Shown: positions 35,105 to 44,265, counted from the stretch's first letter. The stretch is DNA of 64,000 bases from Kyrpidia spormannii (GCF_002804065.1 NZ_CP024955.1:1984001-2048000); one strand, 5' to 3'. Notes: generated by a model not told the origin, from the letters alone. Translations and numbers: made by a program.

Positions 35105-36244
35105 TCAATCCACGGCCCTGGGAGACCGGGCAGCCCAACCGGCCAACCAAGGTCTGAGCACCCGGCTCCACCGGAGCCGCCAGCGAGACCGGTCAAAAGC
35201 CCGGGCCGTCTCCCGGGCTTTGCGCCCCAGGGCTCTACGCAGACCTCGATTCTCGATGCAGCGCCCCACCGCCGCTTCCAACGCTTCAAAATCTGGCGGC
35301 ACCAACAGGCCGTTATACCCGTCGATCACCAGATCGTTCAACCCCCCGACATCGGTAGCCACCACCGCCGCCCCGCAACTGAGAGCTTCTAAACAAGAAA
35401 ACGAAGTTCCCTCGGAAAAAATGCTGGGGATCACCACGATGTCGGCCCTTTGATAGGCGCGGACCATCTCCGAAAAGGACAGCACATGGTGAAGGAGGCG
35501 ATGGCGGTGGGGGTGTTCTTTCATCCAGAATCGAAACACCCGGGTTATAGGATTACCTTCCACCACATCCCCCGCAAACTCCACCACCACATCCGGATGC
35601 CGGGCCAGAATCCGGTCTGTTGTGATCATCATGGGAATCACGCCCCGCTCCCAACTGATGCGCCGGGGAAAGAGTACCCGCACTTGATCAGCCCGCCGCA
35701 TCCCGGGGTCAGGGCGAAACCTGCGAGTATCCACATGATTCGGGATAAACACCAATTTTCGCGGATCGTTAAAGGTGCACACCGACCGGCAGTAGGTCAC
35801 AAAATGTGAATCCACGGACACGATGCGCTGCAGATGGTCTAACGCCCCTTGGATGGCACCGGCCACCTGGGCTTTCTCCTGGGCGGAGCCGTCGCCCCGA
35901 TCCCAGTTGATTCCATGACAAATTCCAATACTGTGGGGGCGGAAGCGAAGGGGATGCCAGAGGAAACTGGCATAAATCACAGGCCCATCCACGGCATCCG
36001 CCATCTGTTCAAACACCTTCACGGCATCGTCGGGGCCACATGCGTGTCCATACACATCGATCCCGTCGACCTGACTGGAAAATGCACCTTGAAAGGACAG
36101 TTGGTGGATTTCCGGCCGCATTCCCAAGTCCTGAAGCAAAAGGGCCAGATCAAACATGTAGCGTTCCAACCCGCCCGCAAAAACCCTTTCAAATCGGCCA
36201 TTGTACCCGTCGACAAAGCTGTGCGTCAGAATCCCCACTTTCAT
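35105..36244 (-). CDS. GT-B glycosyltransferase
   Basis: 379-residue GT-B enzyme. The N-terminal part has GGLERYMFDLALLLQDLGMRPEIHQ and SIGICHGINWD. The C-terminal part has VRVLFPRRISWERGV, IPSIFSEGTSFSCLEALSCGAAVVATDVGG and DGYNGLLVPPDFEALE. The ATG at 36242-36244 shares ATGA with the upstream gene's stop. It is the last of a three-gene minus-strand unit with a GT2 and a TPR-type protein. Confidence 0.86.
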   Translation of the reverse strand: MKVGILTHSFVDGYNGRFERVFAGGLERYMFDLALLLQDLGMRPEIHQLSFQGAFSSQVDGIDVYGHACGPDDAVKVFEQMADAVDGPVIYASFLWHPLRFRPHSIGICHGINWDRGDGSAQEKAQVAGAIQGALDHLQRIVSVDSHFVTYCRSVCTFNDPRKLVFIPNHVDTRRFRPDPGMRRADQVRVLFPRRISWERGVIPMMITTDRILARHPDVVVEFAGDVVEGNPITRVFRFWMKEHPHRHRLLHHVLSFSEMVRAYQRADIVVIPSIFSEGTSFSCLEALSCGAAVVATDVGGLNDLVIDGYNGLLVPPDFEALEAAVGRCIENRGLRRALGRKARETARAFDRSRWRLRWSRVLRPWLAGWAARSPRAVD

Positions 36245-36972
36245 TCTCCGTCTTCCCTCCACTCCACCAAACGGGGATTCGGTTCGAGGATCGAGCGGTA
36301 CTGGGCAAGGCTTCCCCAGCGGCCGTCGGGATCCAGGGCCATATAGCGCTCATATTTTTGCTGAAGATACTCCCTGGGGCCCACCCACCCGAGATGTTTG
36401 ATCCGAATCGGCGAACACAGGCCGGGAAGGGGGCCATAGGATAGGGGAACGCGGGGGACGTGGAGATCCATCGGCGGAAAAAAGTAATGATACCCCGGGA
36501 GGAAGCGGACCAAGGTAACGGTGTAACGTTTGTGAAGGTTCCAATGCTCGTCCTCTCGGTAATGGGTCAGGCCTCCCCACATGTCGAACATCCGGAAGGC
36601 CACCCAATCGTACTGGTCCTGATCGATAAGGGCCCGGATCTCTTCCTTCGCGCGGTCCTCATATAATTCGTCCGCATCCACGGCGAGTAGCCAATCGGGG
36701 TGGGTGGAGACCGCCACATCCCAGAGCAGGGACCGCAAGTTCCACTCCCGCCGGAATTGAGATTCGGGCAGAACGACTAATTTAACGACTTTCTTAAAAT
36801 CGCGACAAAGGTCGGGGGTCCCGTCGGTACTGGCGTCATCCACGATCACCACGTCATCGACAAATTCCGACAGGCACCGAAGCACGGTGTCCAAATAGCG
36901 GTCCGCTTCATTGCGAACCTGCATCATGGCCGTCAAGCGATTACCGGAGGATTTGCGCACAGGACGAGTCAT
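36241..36972 (-). CDS. Family 2 glycosyltransferase
   Basis: 243-residue GT-A enzyme: LTAMMQVRNEADRYLDTVLRCL, VIVDDASTDGTPDLC, EWNLRSLLWDVA, LAVDADELYEDRAKEEI, and a C-terminal part rich in aromatic residues (PGYHYFFPPMDLHVPRV, IKHLGWVGPREYLQQKYERY). The ATG shares ATGA with the upstream TPR-type gene. Acceptor unknown. Confidence 0.84.
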   Translation of the reverse strand: MTRPVRKSSGNRLTAMMQVRNEADRYLDTVLRCLSEFVDDVVIVDDASTDGTPDLCRDFKKVVKLVVLPESQFRREWNLRSLLWDVAVSTHPDWLLAVDADELYEDRAKEEIRALIDQDQYDWVAFRMFDMWGGLTHYREDEHWNLHKRYTVTLVRFLPGYHYFFPPMDLHVPRVPLSYGPLPGLCSPIRIKHLGWVGPREYLQQKYERYMALDPDGRWGSLAQYRSILEPNPRLVEWREDGE

Positions 36973-38159
36973 GACGCTCTTTCCCCACGGCGGATTTGCT
37001 CAAGAAGACTTTCCGCCTCGTCCATTTCAAGAATGTAACCAAGGGCGTTAGGGTCTTCGGCGGCGGCCCGGAGAAAATGGTGAATCGCCCCGGGGCGGTC
37101 TCCTTGAAGCCAGTAGAAAAAACCCTCAAGAATCTCGACCGATCGGTGCACCGAATGGGTTTTGCAATCCGCCAGTGCGACCTCGCGAAAAGCCTGGTCC
37201 GGATAACCTGTCCGCAAAGCGATTTCCAACCGGAGTCGTCCCGCTTCCTCCCCATCTGTTTCACTCAGCACTTCCCGGGCCGAACGCAGATCATCATTGA
37301 GCAGAAAGAGCCGGGCCCGGACCAGCGCCTGCCGTCCATCCTCCAGCCACGTCAGCAAACGTTCATACTCCCATTTGGCAGCTTGGTCCAGCGCAGTCAC
37401 CCCGTAGGCCTGAACCGCCTCCTCCAAACGCCCCTGCTTCACCAGAATAGCGGACAAAAACCGGTAATGCGTGACGAGACAATCGGCACGCCCCGACGCC
37501 ACGGCCCGTTCAAAAGAAGCAAGAAGGTCCTCCCGGGCCGCTGGATCCTCCAAGAGGTACCGGTAGGCCGCCGAGAAATAGAGGGCCTTTTCGGCGATTT
37601 CTTCCCGCCCCACAAAGCCTTGATATTCCTTCAGTCGCGAGTGCCACTGTTCCCTTTCCAGCCCTCCGAGTTCCTCAGGATTTTCCAATGCCCCTATAAC
37701 CCGCGACACCCAGTGCACCGCTTCTTGCCGGCAGCGGTATGGATCCCAAAAAAATACCGTTGGCCGCTGAAAGCACCATTGAAGATACTGAGTTTCCGAT
37801 CGAACAAATACAGCGTCTGCAGCAGCCGCAACGAGGTTCGCCAAGCGGCGCTGGGCGGCGGTGCTGAAAGAAATATGAGCCATCACGGCAACCGTGCGCT
37901 CCGGGCGCCACCCCCCGAAGGCAGACACCCACAGCGGTTCGGTCACGATGGCCGTGGTTTCATCGGCTGGCAGTCGCCGGCACTCTTCAATAGAGATGTC
38001 ACGAACGACATCCTCAACATCGGCATTCTCTTCTAGACCCGAACCGCCAGAGTCAGACCCTGCGCCTACATAATACCGGCACTCGGCCGGGAGCACCTCC
38101 AACAGGTCGCGATAGGGAAAATGGGACAGTGTCTCCGATCCAAAAGCCACCACCTTCAT
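36969..38159 (-). CDS. Hypothetical protein with helical repeats, linked to glycosyltransferases
   Basis: 396 residues. The N-terminal 150 residues (MKVVAFGSETLSHFPYRDLLEVLP, AIVTEPLWVSAFGGWRP, VFVRSETQYLQWCFQRP) have a Rossmann-like look of a degenerate GT-B or CgeB-like domain. From about residue 190 the sequence is TPR-like (EKALYFSAAYRYLLED, RFLSAILVKQGRLEEAVQAYG, VEILEGFFYWLQGDRPGAIHHFLRAA). ATG behind AAGGAGGGGCGAAGA. First gene of the three-gene minus-strand unit. CgeB-like proteins act in spore outer-layer glycosylation in Bacillus; that link is inference. Confidence 0.6.
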   Translation of the reverse strand: MKVVAFGSETLSHFPYRDLLEVLPAECRYYVGAGSDSGGSGLEENADVEDVVRDISIEECRRLPADETTAIVTEPLWVSAFGGWRPERTVAVMAHISFSTAAQRRLANLVAAAADAVFVRSETQYLQWCFQRPTVFFWDPYRCRQEAVHWVSRVIGALENPEELGGLEREQWHSRLKEYQGFVGREEIAEKALYFSAAYRYLLEDPAAREDLLASFERAVASGRADCLVTHYRFLSAILVKQGRLEEAVQAYGVTALDQAAKWEYERLLTWLEDGRQALVRARLFLLNDDLRSAREVLSETDGEEAGRLRLEIALRTGYPDQAFREVALADCKTHSVHRSVEILEGFFYWLQGDRPGAIHHFLRAAAEDPNALGYILEMDEAESLLEQIRRGERAS

Positions 38160-38329
38160 TCTTCGCCCCTCCTTCCACCTTCCCTCCAAGGTATGAGTGT
38201 GGCAGAACTAAGGAATGTTCGACTGCCTAGCCCCACGCCACATCAACCGTCTTTCCGCTCCCTTGCGAAACCCCTGCGGATCGCTCACAATACAGGAGAA
38301 GCCTGTTCGAGCAAGAGAGGTGATCCCCC

Positions 38330-39241
38330 GTGAACGAACGCGCTGTTCGGCGTGCCTTGCTCATCGTCCCCGCCGTGGTCGTCGCCCTTTTCGAACTGAT
38401 TCGACACACGCCCTGGGTGCTCAGCCTTCTTCCGATGGAAGCCTCCAACTGGCTTACCGCCATCCTCGCTGGTTTGGTTACGGCCCTCATTTCCAGGCGG
38501 CTTTTTGCCAGGCTGGACGCCTTGCATGACGAGATCGCCCAGGCGCGGGAACGGGAGCTCGTCGCGTCCGAACATAAAAGAATGGCTGAAAAACTGCACG
38601 ACGACATCGGGCAAACCCTCTTTTTTATCGGAGTGCAACTGAATCATGCCCGAAAAAAGCTGCCGGCCCGGCATCCCGCCGGCGTACACCTGGAGGAAAT
38701 TCAGGAAGCCCTTCGGGAAGTCGATGACGAACTGCGGAAAACCATCCTCGATCTGCGGCCCGGGATTGGGGATTCGGTGGATGAGCAGACGTGGAAAACG
38801 CACCTCGAGCAGTTCGCCACCGGTTTCGGCGCACAGGTCGTGATCGCCGGAGAGGCGCCGGAACTGGCTCCCGTCGCGTGGCCGGTCCTCGCAGCCATCT
38901 GCCGGGAAGCAGTGGTGAACGCCGTCAAACACGGAGCGGCGAGCCGAGTGTTTCTCACCTGGACGCAGGCGGGGAGGCGCTGGGAGTTGACCATCACTGA
39001 CGACGGGCAGCGGGAAGAAAGTTGGGATCGCGCACAGAAGGAGGGACATTACGGGGTGGCGCTCATCCGGCAGCGGGCCGCTTCCATTGGGGCGGAAGTT
39101 CGCTTTGAACGGACTCTCACCGGGCTTCGCATTCGCCTCACGGCGGTCCGCTCCACCGGCGACTCCGTCTCCAGGCGAAGGAGAGTCCTGTCCCGCCGTA
39201 TAATCGCGGGTTTTCTGGACGAACCTAAAGTGGAACCATGA
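38330..39241 (+). CDS. Sensor histidine kinase of the NarL/DegS type (orphan)
   Basis: 303 residues. Two short hydrophobic segments at the N-terminus (about 9-22 and 39-56) lead to a coiled coil, then the HisKA_3 motif with phospho-acceptor H90 in KRMAEKLHDDIGQTL. The HATPase domain follows: AICREAVVNAVKHGAASRVFL (N box) and ELTITDDGQREESW (D box). No sensor domain outside the membrane is apparent. GTG behind AGAGAGGTGATCCCCC. No response regulator gene lies next to it. Confidence 0.85.
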   Translation: MNERAVRRALLIVPAVVVALFELIRHTPWVLSLLPMEASNWLTAILAGLVTALISRRLFARLDALHDEIAQARERELVASEHKRMAEKLHDDIGQTLFFIGVQLNHARKKLPARHPAGVHLEEIQEALREVDDELRKTILDLRPGIGDSVDEQTWKTHLEQFATGFGAQVVIAGEAPELAPVAWPVLAAICREAVVNAVKHGAASRVFLTWTQAGRRWELTITDDGQREESWDRAQKEGHYGVALIRQRAASIGAEVRFERTLTGLRIRLTAVRSTGDSVSRRRRVLSRRIIAGFLDEPKVEP

Positions 39242-39262
39242 GGAAAATCGGAGGAAACGAAG

Positions 39263-39487
39263 ATGTTGTGGCTGGCCATCCTGTTCGTCGCCGCTGCGTT
39301 GCTGGAATGGCCCGCCATGTGGCGGGCCGGCCAGCGCAGAGAGTTGACGGTTCACGGAACGTTACTCGCGCTGGCCCTCGTTATGGCAGCCATGGTCCAG
39401 TGGCAGGTCTACCTGCAGTTTAACCCTCTGGCTCCTTTGGAAGCTGTTTTCGGCCCCATCACCCAGTGGTTTTACCGCATCCTCTAA
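39263..39487 (+). CDS. Small membrane protein of unknown function
   Basis: 74 residues with two predicted membrane helices (MLWLAILFVAAALLEWPAMW and GTLLALALVMAAMVQWQVYL) joined by a short basic loop. A C-terminal FNPLAPLEAVFGPITQWFYRIL recalls small proteins of spore-forming Bacilli. ATG behind CGGAGGAAACGAAG, 21 bases after the kinase stop, so probably cotranscribed with it. Confidence 0.7.
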   Translation: MLWLAILFVAAALLEWPAMWRAGQRRELTVHGTLLALALVMAAMVQWQVYLQFNPLAPLEAVFGPITQWFYRIL

Positions 39488-39510
39488 CCGATCGCTGTGC
39501 AGGGTTCACC

Positions 39511-40596
39511 TCACGCCCGGCCTGGAATACACCCGTCAGCGTGCTCCAACAGTCGCCTCACCCGCAGCCCAAACCCGGCAAACCTCGGATCCTGGGTCTG
39601 TCCCCGTTTCCACCGCACATAGATCTGCTGAAGAATAACCGCCAGCTTAAAGTAGGCAAACACCATATAAAAATCCAGGAACGATACATCCCGTCCGCTC
39701 CGGCGCGAATAGCGCTCCACGAACTCGTCTCGACTGAGAAATCCGCCGTATTTGGTCACCGTCGGCAATACCTCTTTGAGCAGCTCCGGGTCCGTCTCCT
39801 CGGCCCAGTAGCTGAGAGACACCGCCAAATCGAACAGCGGGTCGCCGATGGTGGCCATCTCCCAATCCACCACGGCCACCACCCGGGACAGGTCTTCCGG
39901 GTCCAACAGGAGGTTATTTAACTTATAATCATTGTGAATGATGGTCGCCGCCGGCGAAGACGGAAGATGGTCTTCCAGCCAGCGGGTAATGCGGTCCACT
40001 TGGGGAATCTCATCGGTTTTTGCCCGGTGATACCGGTCGATCCATCCCCTCACCTGCCGTTGTAAAAAACCTTCGGGCCGGCCAAACTCCCCGAGTCCCG
40101 CCTCACGCCAGTCCACAGCATGCAATTCCACGAGGGTATCCACCACAGCATCGGAGATACGGCGGCAAAGCTCCGGCGTCACCTCGACGCCTGGAGGAAA
40201 CTGGTCATCCAACACCACACCCCGCCGATACTCCATCACATAAAAAGGCACTCCCAAGACTCCGGAGTCCTCACAAAATGCGTAAGGTCTCGGCGCCAGG
40301 GGAAACACCCGGTTGAGCCGGCTTAAAAAAGAGGATTCCCGCTTCATATCGTGGGCCTTGGGCGGCAGCGGCCCAAAGGGCGGGCGCCGGAGCACCCCCT
40401 CCCATTGCCCGCAGCGGATCCAGTAAGTCAGATTCGACGCCCCGGAAGGAAATTGTTCGATGTGGACGGCGCAATCCCCCAACCCCTCAATATGCTCAGA
40501 TAAAAATTTCTGTACGGCCTTCGCGTCCAGTTCCTCCCCGGGGCGAACGGGGATGGTCCCCCGGGCGCTCTTCGGGTGATTCATTCCCCCGCTCAT
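39511..40596 (-). CDS. APH-like phosphotransferase family protein (ACAD10-type)
   Basis: 361-residue kinase-fold protein of the aminoglycoside phosphotransferase superfamily. N-lobe: QFPSGASNLTYWIRCG and the adenine-site region VPFYVMEYRRGVVL. Catalytic loop: IIHNDYKLNNLLLDP. Metal Asp: AVVDWEMATIGDPLFDLA. Such proteins often stand next to acyl-CoA metabolism genes (as here, near an acyl-CoA ligase) and resemble the kinase part of ACAD10. The ATG at 40594-40596 lies behind AAAGGCGATCGTC; substrate unknown. Confidence 0.85.
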   Translation of the reverse strand: MSGGMNHPKSARGTIPVRPGEELDAKAVQKFLSEHIEGLGDCAVHIEQFPSGASNLTYWIRCGQWEGVLRRPPFGPLPPKAHDMKRESSFLSRLNRVFPLAPRPYAFCEDSGVLGVPFYVMEYRRGVVLDDQFPPGVEVTPELCRRISDAVVDTLVELHAVDWREAGLGEFGRPEGFLQRQVRGWIDRYHRAKTDEIPQVDRITRWLEDHLPSSPAATIIHNDYKLNNLLLDPEDLSRVVAVVDWEMATIGDPLFDLAVSLSYWAEETDPELLKEVLPTVTKYGGFLSRDEFVERYSRRSGRDVSFLDFYMVFAYFKLAVILQQIYVRWKRGQTQDPRFAGFGLRVRRLLEHADGCIPGRA

Positions 40597-40678
40597 GACG
40601 ATCGCCTTTCTTGGGATTTTTTCAACATCTCTGTCTCGGTCACATCGCCGACCTCCTTGAACGAAGCTCCCCATTGGA

Positions 40679-41404
40679 TCAGTCATCAATGAATCGCAGC
40701 CGTCCCTCCACGAGTCCGACTAGCGCATCACTCGCTCCCACGGCCCCGGCGAAAGCCAAGGTCTGTTCCCGGCCCACCCGGGTGAACCACCGGCCCACCC
40801 GCCCCCGACTGAGAGCCTCCACCACCCTCCCACGATTGGCCCGGGCCGCATCCCTTACCACGATGGCGCCATCATCCAGCTCCCACCCCGCCGCCTCCAG
40901 GCCACCTGCGATCACGCCTGCGCAAAGGGCATCTTCCAGGGACATTCTGCCCTTCGACCCGGCGCACACGAGATAAACTTCGGAGAACGCGTGCCTTTGA
41001 AGATACTCTGTCACCGCCGGGGCATTCCGAAGGGAAGCCAGGAGGACTCGGTCGGCCTCTTCCGACCGGCGCAAGGCCGGGGTGCCGTTGGTCGTCAAAA
41101 ACACCACATCCCGCCCGGCCACCACATCTTCGGAGTACTCCTCCGGGAAGGGCCCCAGGTCAAACCCCGGGACCTCCCGGCCTTCTTCCTCACCGCCGGT
41201 CAATAGCCGCGGTGACAGCCACCGTTTTTTCAACTCCAGGGCATCGGCCAGATCCCGGGCGGGAAATACTCGCCCCACTCCCCGCTCCATTATGGTGATC
41301 ATCGTCGTGGTCGCCAGCAGGACATCCATCACCACAGCCACGCCACCCCGGAGTCGATAAGGGTCGATCTGCTCCTTAGCCGTCCACAGGTAGACTTTAC
41401 TCAT
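40679..41404 (-). CDS. comB: 2-phosphosulfolactate phosphatase family protein (ComB)
   Basis: Mg-dependent phosphatase family (241 residues) that dephosphorylates 2-phosphosulfolactate. Conserved blocks: VVMDVLLATTTMITIMERG, DVVFLTTNGTPALRR, YLVCAGSKGRMSLEDALCAGVIAGGL, and DAARANRGRVVEALSRGRVG. The ATG at 41402-41404 fits the family start; an in-frame GTG at 41429-41431 overlapping the ligase stop is an alternative. No other coenzyme M or sulfolactate genes are visible here. Confidence 0.82.
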   Translation of the reverse strand: MSKVYLWTAKEQIDPYRLRGGVAVVMDVLLATTTMITIMERGVGRVFPARDLADALELKKRWLSPRLLTGGEEEGREVPGFDLGPFPEEYSEDVVAGRDVVFLTTNGTPALRRSEEADRVLLASLRNAPAVTEYLQRHAFSEVYLVCAGSKGRMSLEDALCAGVIAGGLEAAGWELDDGAIVVRDAARANRGRVVEALSRGRVGRWFTRVGREQTLAFAGAVGASDALVGLVEGRLRFIDD

Positions 41405-41427
41405 CAGATGCTTCGACCTTTCGTTCT

Positions 41428-43116
41428 TCACGACCCTGAAGAGCGCTCCCTAAGCTCCCGGCGCAGGAATTTCCCCGTCGCGGTTTTTGGAATCTCCGGG
41501 AGAAACTCCACCAGTCGCGGATATTTATACGCCGCCATCCGCTCTTGACAAAACTGGATGATATCGTCTTCGGTCACCTTGCCGGCGTATTCGCCTCGAA
41601 GGGCCACAAAAGCTTTCACCGTTTCGCCTCGATACGGATCCGGCACCCCCACCACCGCCGCCTCTTTGACCGCCGGGTGCTGATACAAGGTGTCCTCCAC
41701 CTCCCGGGGCCACACTTTATATCCGGAGGCATTGATCATATCTTTCTTGCGGTCCACCACATAAAACCAGCCCTGTTCGTCCATGACCACAACGTCTCCG
41801 GTGAGAAAATACCCATCTTGAAACGCACTTTTCGTCGCTTCGGGTTTGTCCCAATAGCCGGAAAAAATCATCGGACCCTTGACCGCGAACTCCCCAGGCT
41901 CCCCGACACCGACTTCCCGACTGGGGTCCTCCAGATCCACCACCCTGGCCAGGCAACCCGGCACCGGAATCCCCACCGACAGGGCCCCGCTCCCCGGATC
42001 CACCGGCGCCCGGACCCCAAGCGGAACTGCGTGGGTCGGAGAATTGGTCTCCGTGAGACCGTAGATGTTATGGATGTATCCACCGAAGGCCCGTTCAAAT
42101 TGCTCCACCAAGCTCGGGGCAATGGGGGCACCTCCACTGTAGTACTTCGACATCGAGGCCACGTTCGCCTCCTTGGCCTCGGGGGCGTTCATCAGGGCAA
42201 TAAACGCCGTGATAGAGGCCACGGTCATGGTCGGCCGCCACCGCTGGATCATCTCCAGGGCCAAAGCGGCATCAAAACGATGAAACAAGACCAACGGAAT
42301 CCCGGCCATGGCGGCCAGAGCGGCGTGGCCGACAATGCCTGTGATGTGGAACAAGGGAGCCAGCCCCAGCACCCCGTCTTCATCCGCCATCTTCATCCAA
42401 ATCCTGTAGACATTTGCGTTATAGGCGACATTGCGGTGCAGGTTCATGGCGCCCTTCGGCCGTCCGGTTGTCCCGGATGTGTACACGAGATACGCAATAT
42501 CTTCGGGACCCACCGCCACCCGGACTCCCGGGTCCGGGACCGTTTGGTTGAGGGCCGCAACCAAATCCACCGTCCCTGACGGGGGGGATTTGTCCGTCTG
42601 GTTCAAAAGCGGCGTCTTTTTTGCGACATCCTCGGAGACAAAATCTCTCTCGTGGGTGGTCACCACCTGCTGGATGTCCGTTCCCCCGATCACTTTCTCC
42701 GCATGGGCCGCGTAGAGCGAATCCAAAGCCACGAGAACTTTGGCCCCGGAGTCCTGGAGATGATATTCCACCTCTTTTGCTTTGAACATGGGGTTGAGAG
42801 GAACCACCGCTGCCCCGCGTTTCCAAGCTCCGTATTGGGCAATCAAGAATTGCGGGTTATTCTGTACATACACCGCCACCCGGTCCCCCTTGCCTACGCC
42901 CCAACCCGCCAGGAGCGTCGCGAAACGGGTCGCCAGATCATCCAGCTGTCCGTACGTGAGTGTCTGGTCAAAATAATGAACTGCCGGACGGCCCCCTGCC
43001 CTTTTGGCGCTCTTCTCAAAGGCGTCGATCATGCTGATTTCCGGCAGCGGAAGTTCTCGAGGCACAAAATCCGGGTACAACTTGAGCCAAGGCTTCTCCT
43101 CATAGACAGAACCCAC
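41428..43116 (-). CDS. Long-chain fatty acid/acyl-CoA ligase (AMP-forming)
   Basis: 562-residue ANL-superfamily ligase that activates a carboxylic acid through an acyl-AMP to its CoA ester. Motifs: YLVYTSGTTGRPKGAM (P-loop), YIHNIYGLTETNSPT, YFLTGDVVVMDEQGWFYVVDRKKDMINASGYKVWPREVE, and the catalytic Lys in PKTATGKFLRRELRE. GTG behind GAGAGGGGGGTGCGCC. It is cotranscribed with comB and may work with the thioesterase and kinase-like neighbours in acyl-CoA metabolism. Confidence 0.9.
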   Translation of the reverse strand: MGSVYEEKPWLKLYPDFVPRELPLPEISMIDAFEKSAKRAGGRPAVHYFDQTLTYGQLDDLATRFATLLAGWGVGKGDRVAVYVQNNPQFLIAQYGAWKRGAAVVPLNPMFKAKEVEYHLQDSGAKVLVALDSLYAAHAEKVIGGTDIQQVVTTHERDFVSEDVAKKTPLLNQTDKSPPSGTVDLVAALNQTVPDPGVRVAVGPEDIAYLVYTSGTTGRPKGAMNLHRNVAYNANVYRIWMKMADEDGVLGLAPLFHITGIVGHAALAAMAGIPLVLFHRFDAALALEMIQRWRPTMTVASITAFIALMNAPEAKEANVASMSKYYSGGAPIAPSLVEQFERAFGGYIHNIYGLTETNSPTHAVPLGVRAPVDPGSGALSVGIPVPGCLARVVDLEDPSREVGVGEPGEFAVKGPMIFSGYWDKPEATKSAFQDGYFLTGDVVVMDEQGWFYVVDRKKDMINASGYKVWPREVEDTLYQHPAVKEAAVVGVPDPYRGETVKAFVALRGEYAGKVTEDDIIQFCQERMAAYKYPRLVEFLPEIPKTATGKFLRRELRERSSGS

Positions 43117-43148
43117 GGCGCACCCCCCTCTCAGTTATCACGGATCCT

Positions 43149-43640
43149 TCACTTCACCGCCACGGGATTCACCGGCGCTCCGGTGCCGCGGTAGACTTTT
43201 AAGGGCGACCCGGCGTAAAGGAAGGCGTATTGGCCATCATCGGCGCAGTCCGCCGCCAAATCCTCCAGCCACAGGATTTCGTTAAAGAGCACTCCAAGAT
43301 TTCGCATCAGGGCATTGTGCAGCACGAGCAGCGCTCCGGTCTTCGGGTCCACCGTCGTCTCGTTCGCGATGGTGTCCGTCGCAAGCACCGGGATTTCCAT
43401 GGCATGAAACCATTTTACAAGCTCCGGGGAAAAAGCGAGACCCGGCTCATTGAACGAATCCCCATAAAAAGCCCCGGGCCCCTGTTCATAAAAGATTTTC
43501 AGCCAGCCGGTGCGTAGAACGAGAATGTCGTGCTTCTCGATGGTCACGCCCTGTCGCTCCGCACAGGCCAAAAGATCATCCAGCCCAAAGGTTTCGCCTC
43601 GATCCAGATAGGGCTTGCCCCGGTGTCGGGCGATGTCCAC
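43149..43640 (-). pseudogene. N-terminally truncated cyclase (kynurenine formamidase-like) remnant
   Basis: 163 codons matching only the C-terminal half of the metal-dependent cyclase family (Pfam Cyclase): DIARHRGKPYLDRGETF, HDILVLRTGWLKIFYEQG, GLAFSPELVKWFHAMEIPVLATDTIANE and LHNALMRNLGVLFNEILWLEDLAADC. Complete members are about 280-320 residues and carry the metal motif HxGTHxD in the missing N-terminal half. Nothing resembling it is found upstream, where the thioesterase promoter begins. A GTG with CTGGAG could still allow translation, but a working enzyme is unlikely. Confidence 0.75.
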
Positions 43641-43705
43641 CTCCAGGTTCCGACTAGTCCCATTGTACCATAAAATTGTGATCTGTCTTGCCGCACTCCG
43701 TCCCC

Positions 43706-43736
43706 TTGCCCCACCCCGCCGGCAGATTGTTATAAT
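43706..43736 (+). promoter_or_regulatory. Probable sigma-A promoter of the thioesterase gene
   Basis: TATAAT at 43731-43736 is perfect. A TTGCCC at 43706-43711 gives a spacer of 19 bases, longer than ideal. Transcription would start about 75 bases before the GTG. Confidence 0.55.
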
Positions 43737-43815
43737 AGAACTGATTTTCGAACGTCCGTCTGGTGTTCACCGACCGGCGGAATGCCAACCGAAACACGTA
43801 AGGAGATGTAAAGCA

Positions 43816-44265
43816 GTGGGATACGAACGGTGTTACGTGTGCGGCGCCGAAAACCCCAAGGGCCTTCATCTGCATTTTGAAAAATATGGCGAGGAAGGGG
43901 TCACCGCAGAATTCAACTCCGAAGAATGGCACGGCGGCTGGCCGGGGATTCAACACGGGGGCATCACCTGTGCGCTCTTGGACGAAGCGGCCGCTTATGT
44001 CGCCAATAATCTGGGGCTGATTACGGTCACTGCTAAACTCGATGTGGAGTTCCAAAACCCCATCCACTCTGGGGAGACGGTGCGCGTCGTGGCGTTTCCC
44101 GTGCGAAAAACCCGCCGGCTGATTGAAGCGGAGGCCCAGATCACCAGCTTGGACGGGGTCCCGAAGGCCCGGGCGCACGCCAAGATGATGGTGCTCAATC
44201 ACACCCAGCTCCAGTCGATGGGACTAGAGGGACTGACGCCGGTCAACCTCGACCCCGACCGCTGA
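43816..44265 (+). CDS. PaaI-like hotdog-fold thioesterase
   Basis: 149 residues. It starts YERCYVCGAENPKGLHLHF, the Cys-containing N-terminal motif of this thioesterase group, followed by WHGGWPGIQHGGITCALLDEAAAYVA (hotdog active site with HGG and the acidic residue) and KLDVEFQNPIHSGETVRV. Hydrolyses an acyl-CoA. The GTG at 43816 follows AAGGAGATGTAAAGCA; the reading frame is open far upstream but without family sequence. Confidence 0.88.
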   Translation: MGYERCYVCGAENPKGLHLHFEKYGEEGVTAEFNSEEWHGGWPGIQHGGITCALLDEAAAYVANNLGLITVTAKLDVEFQNPIHSGETVRVVAFPVRKTRRLIEAEAQITSLDGVPKARAHAKMMVLNHTQLQSMGLEGLTPVNLDPDR

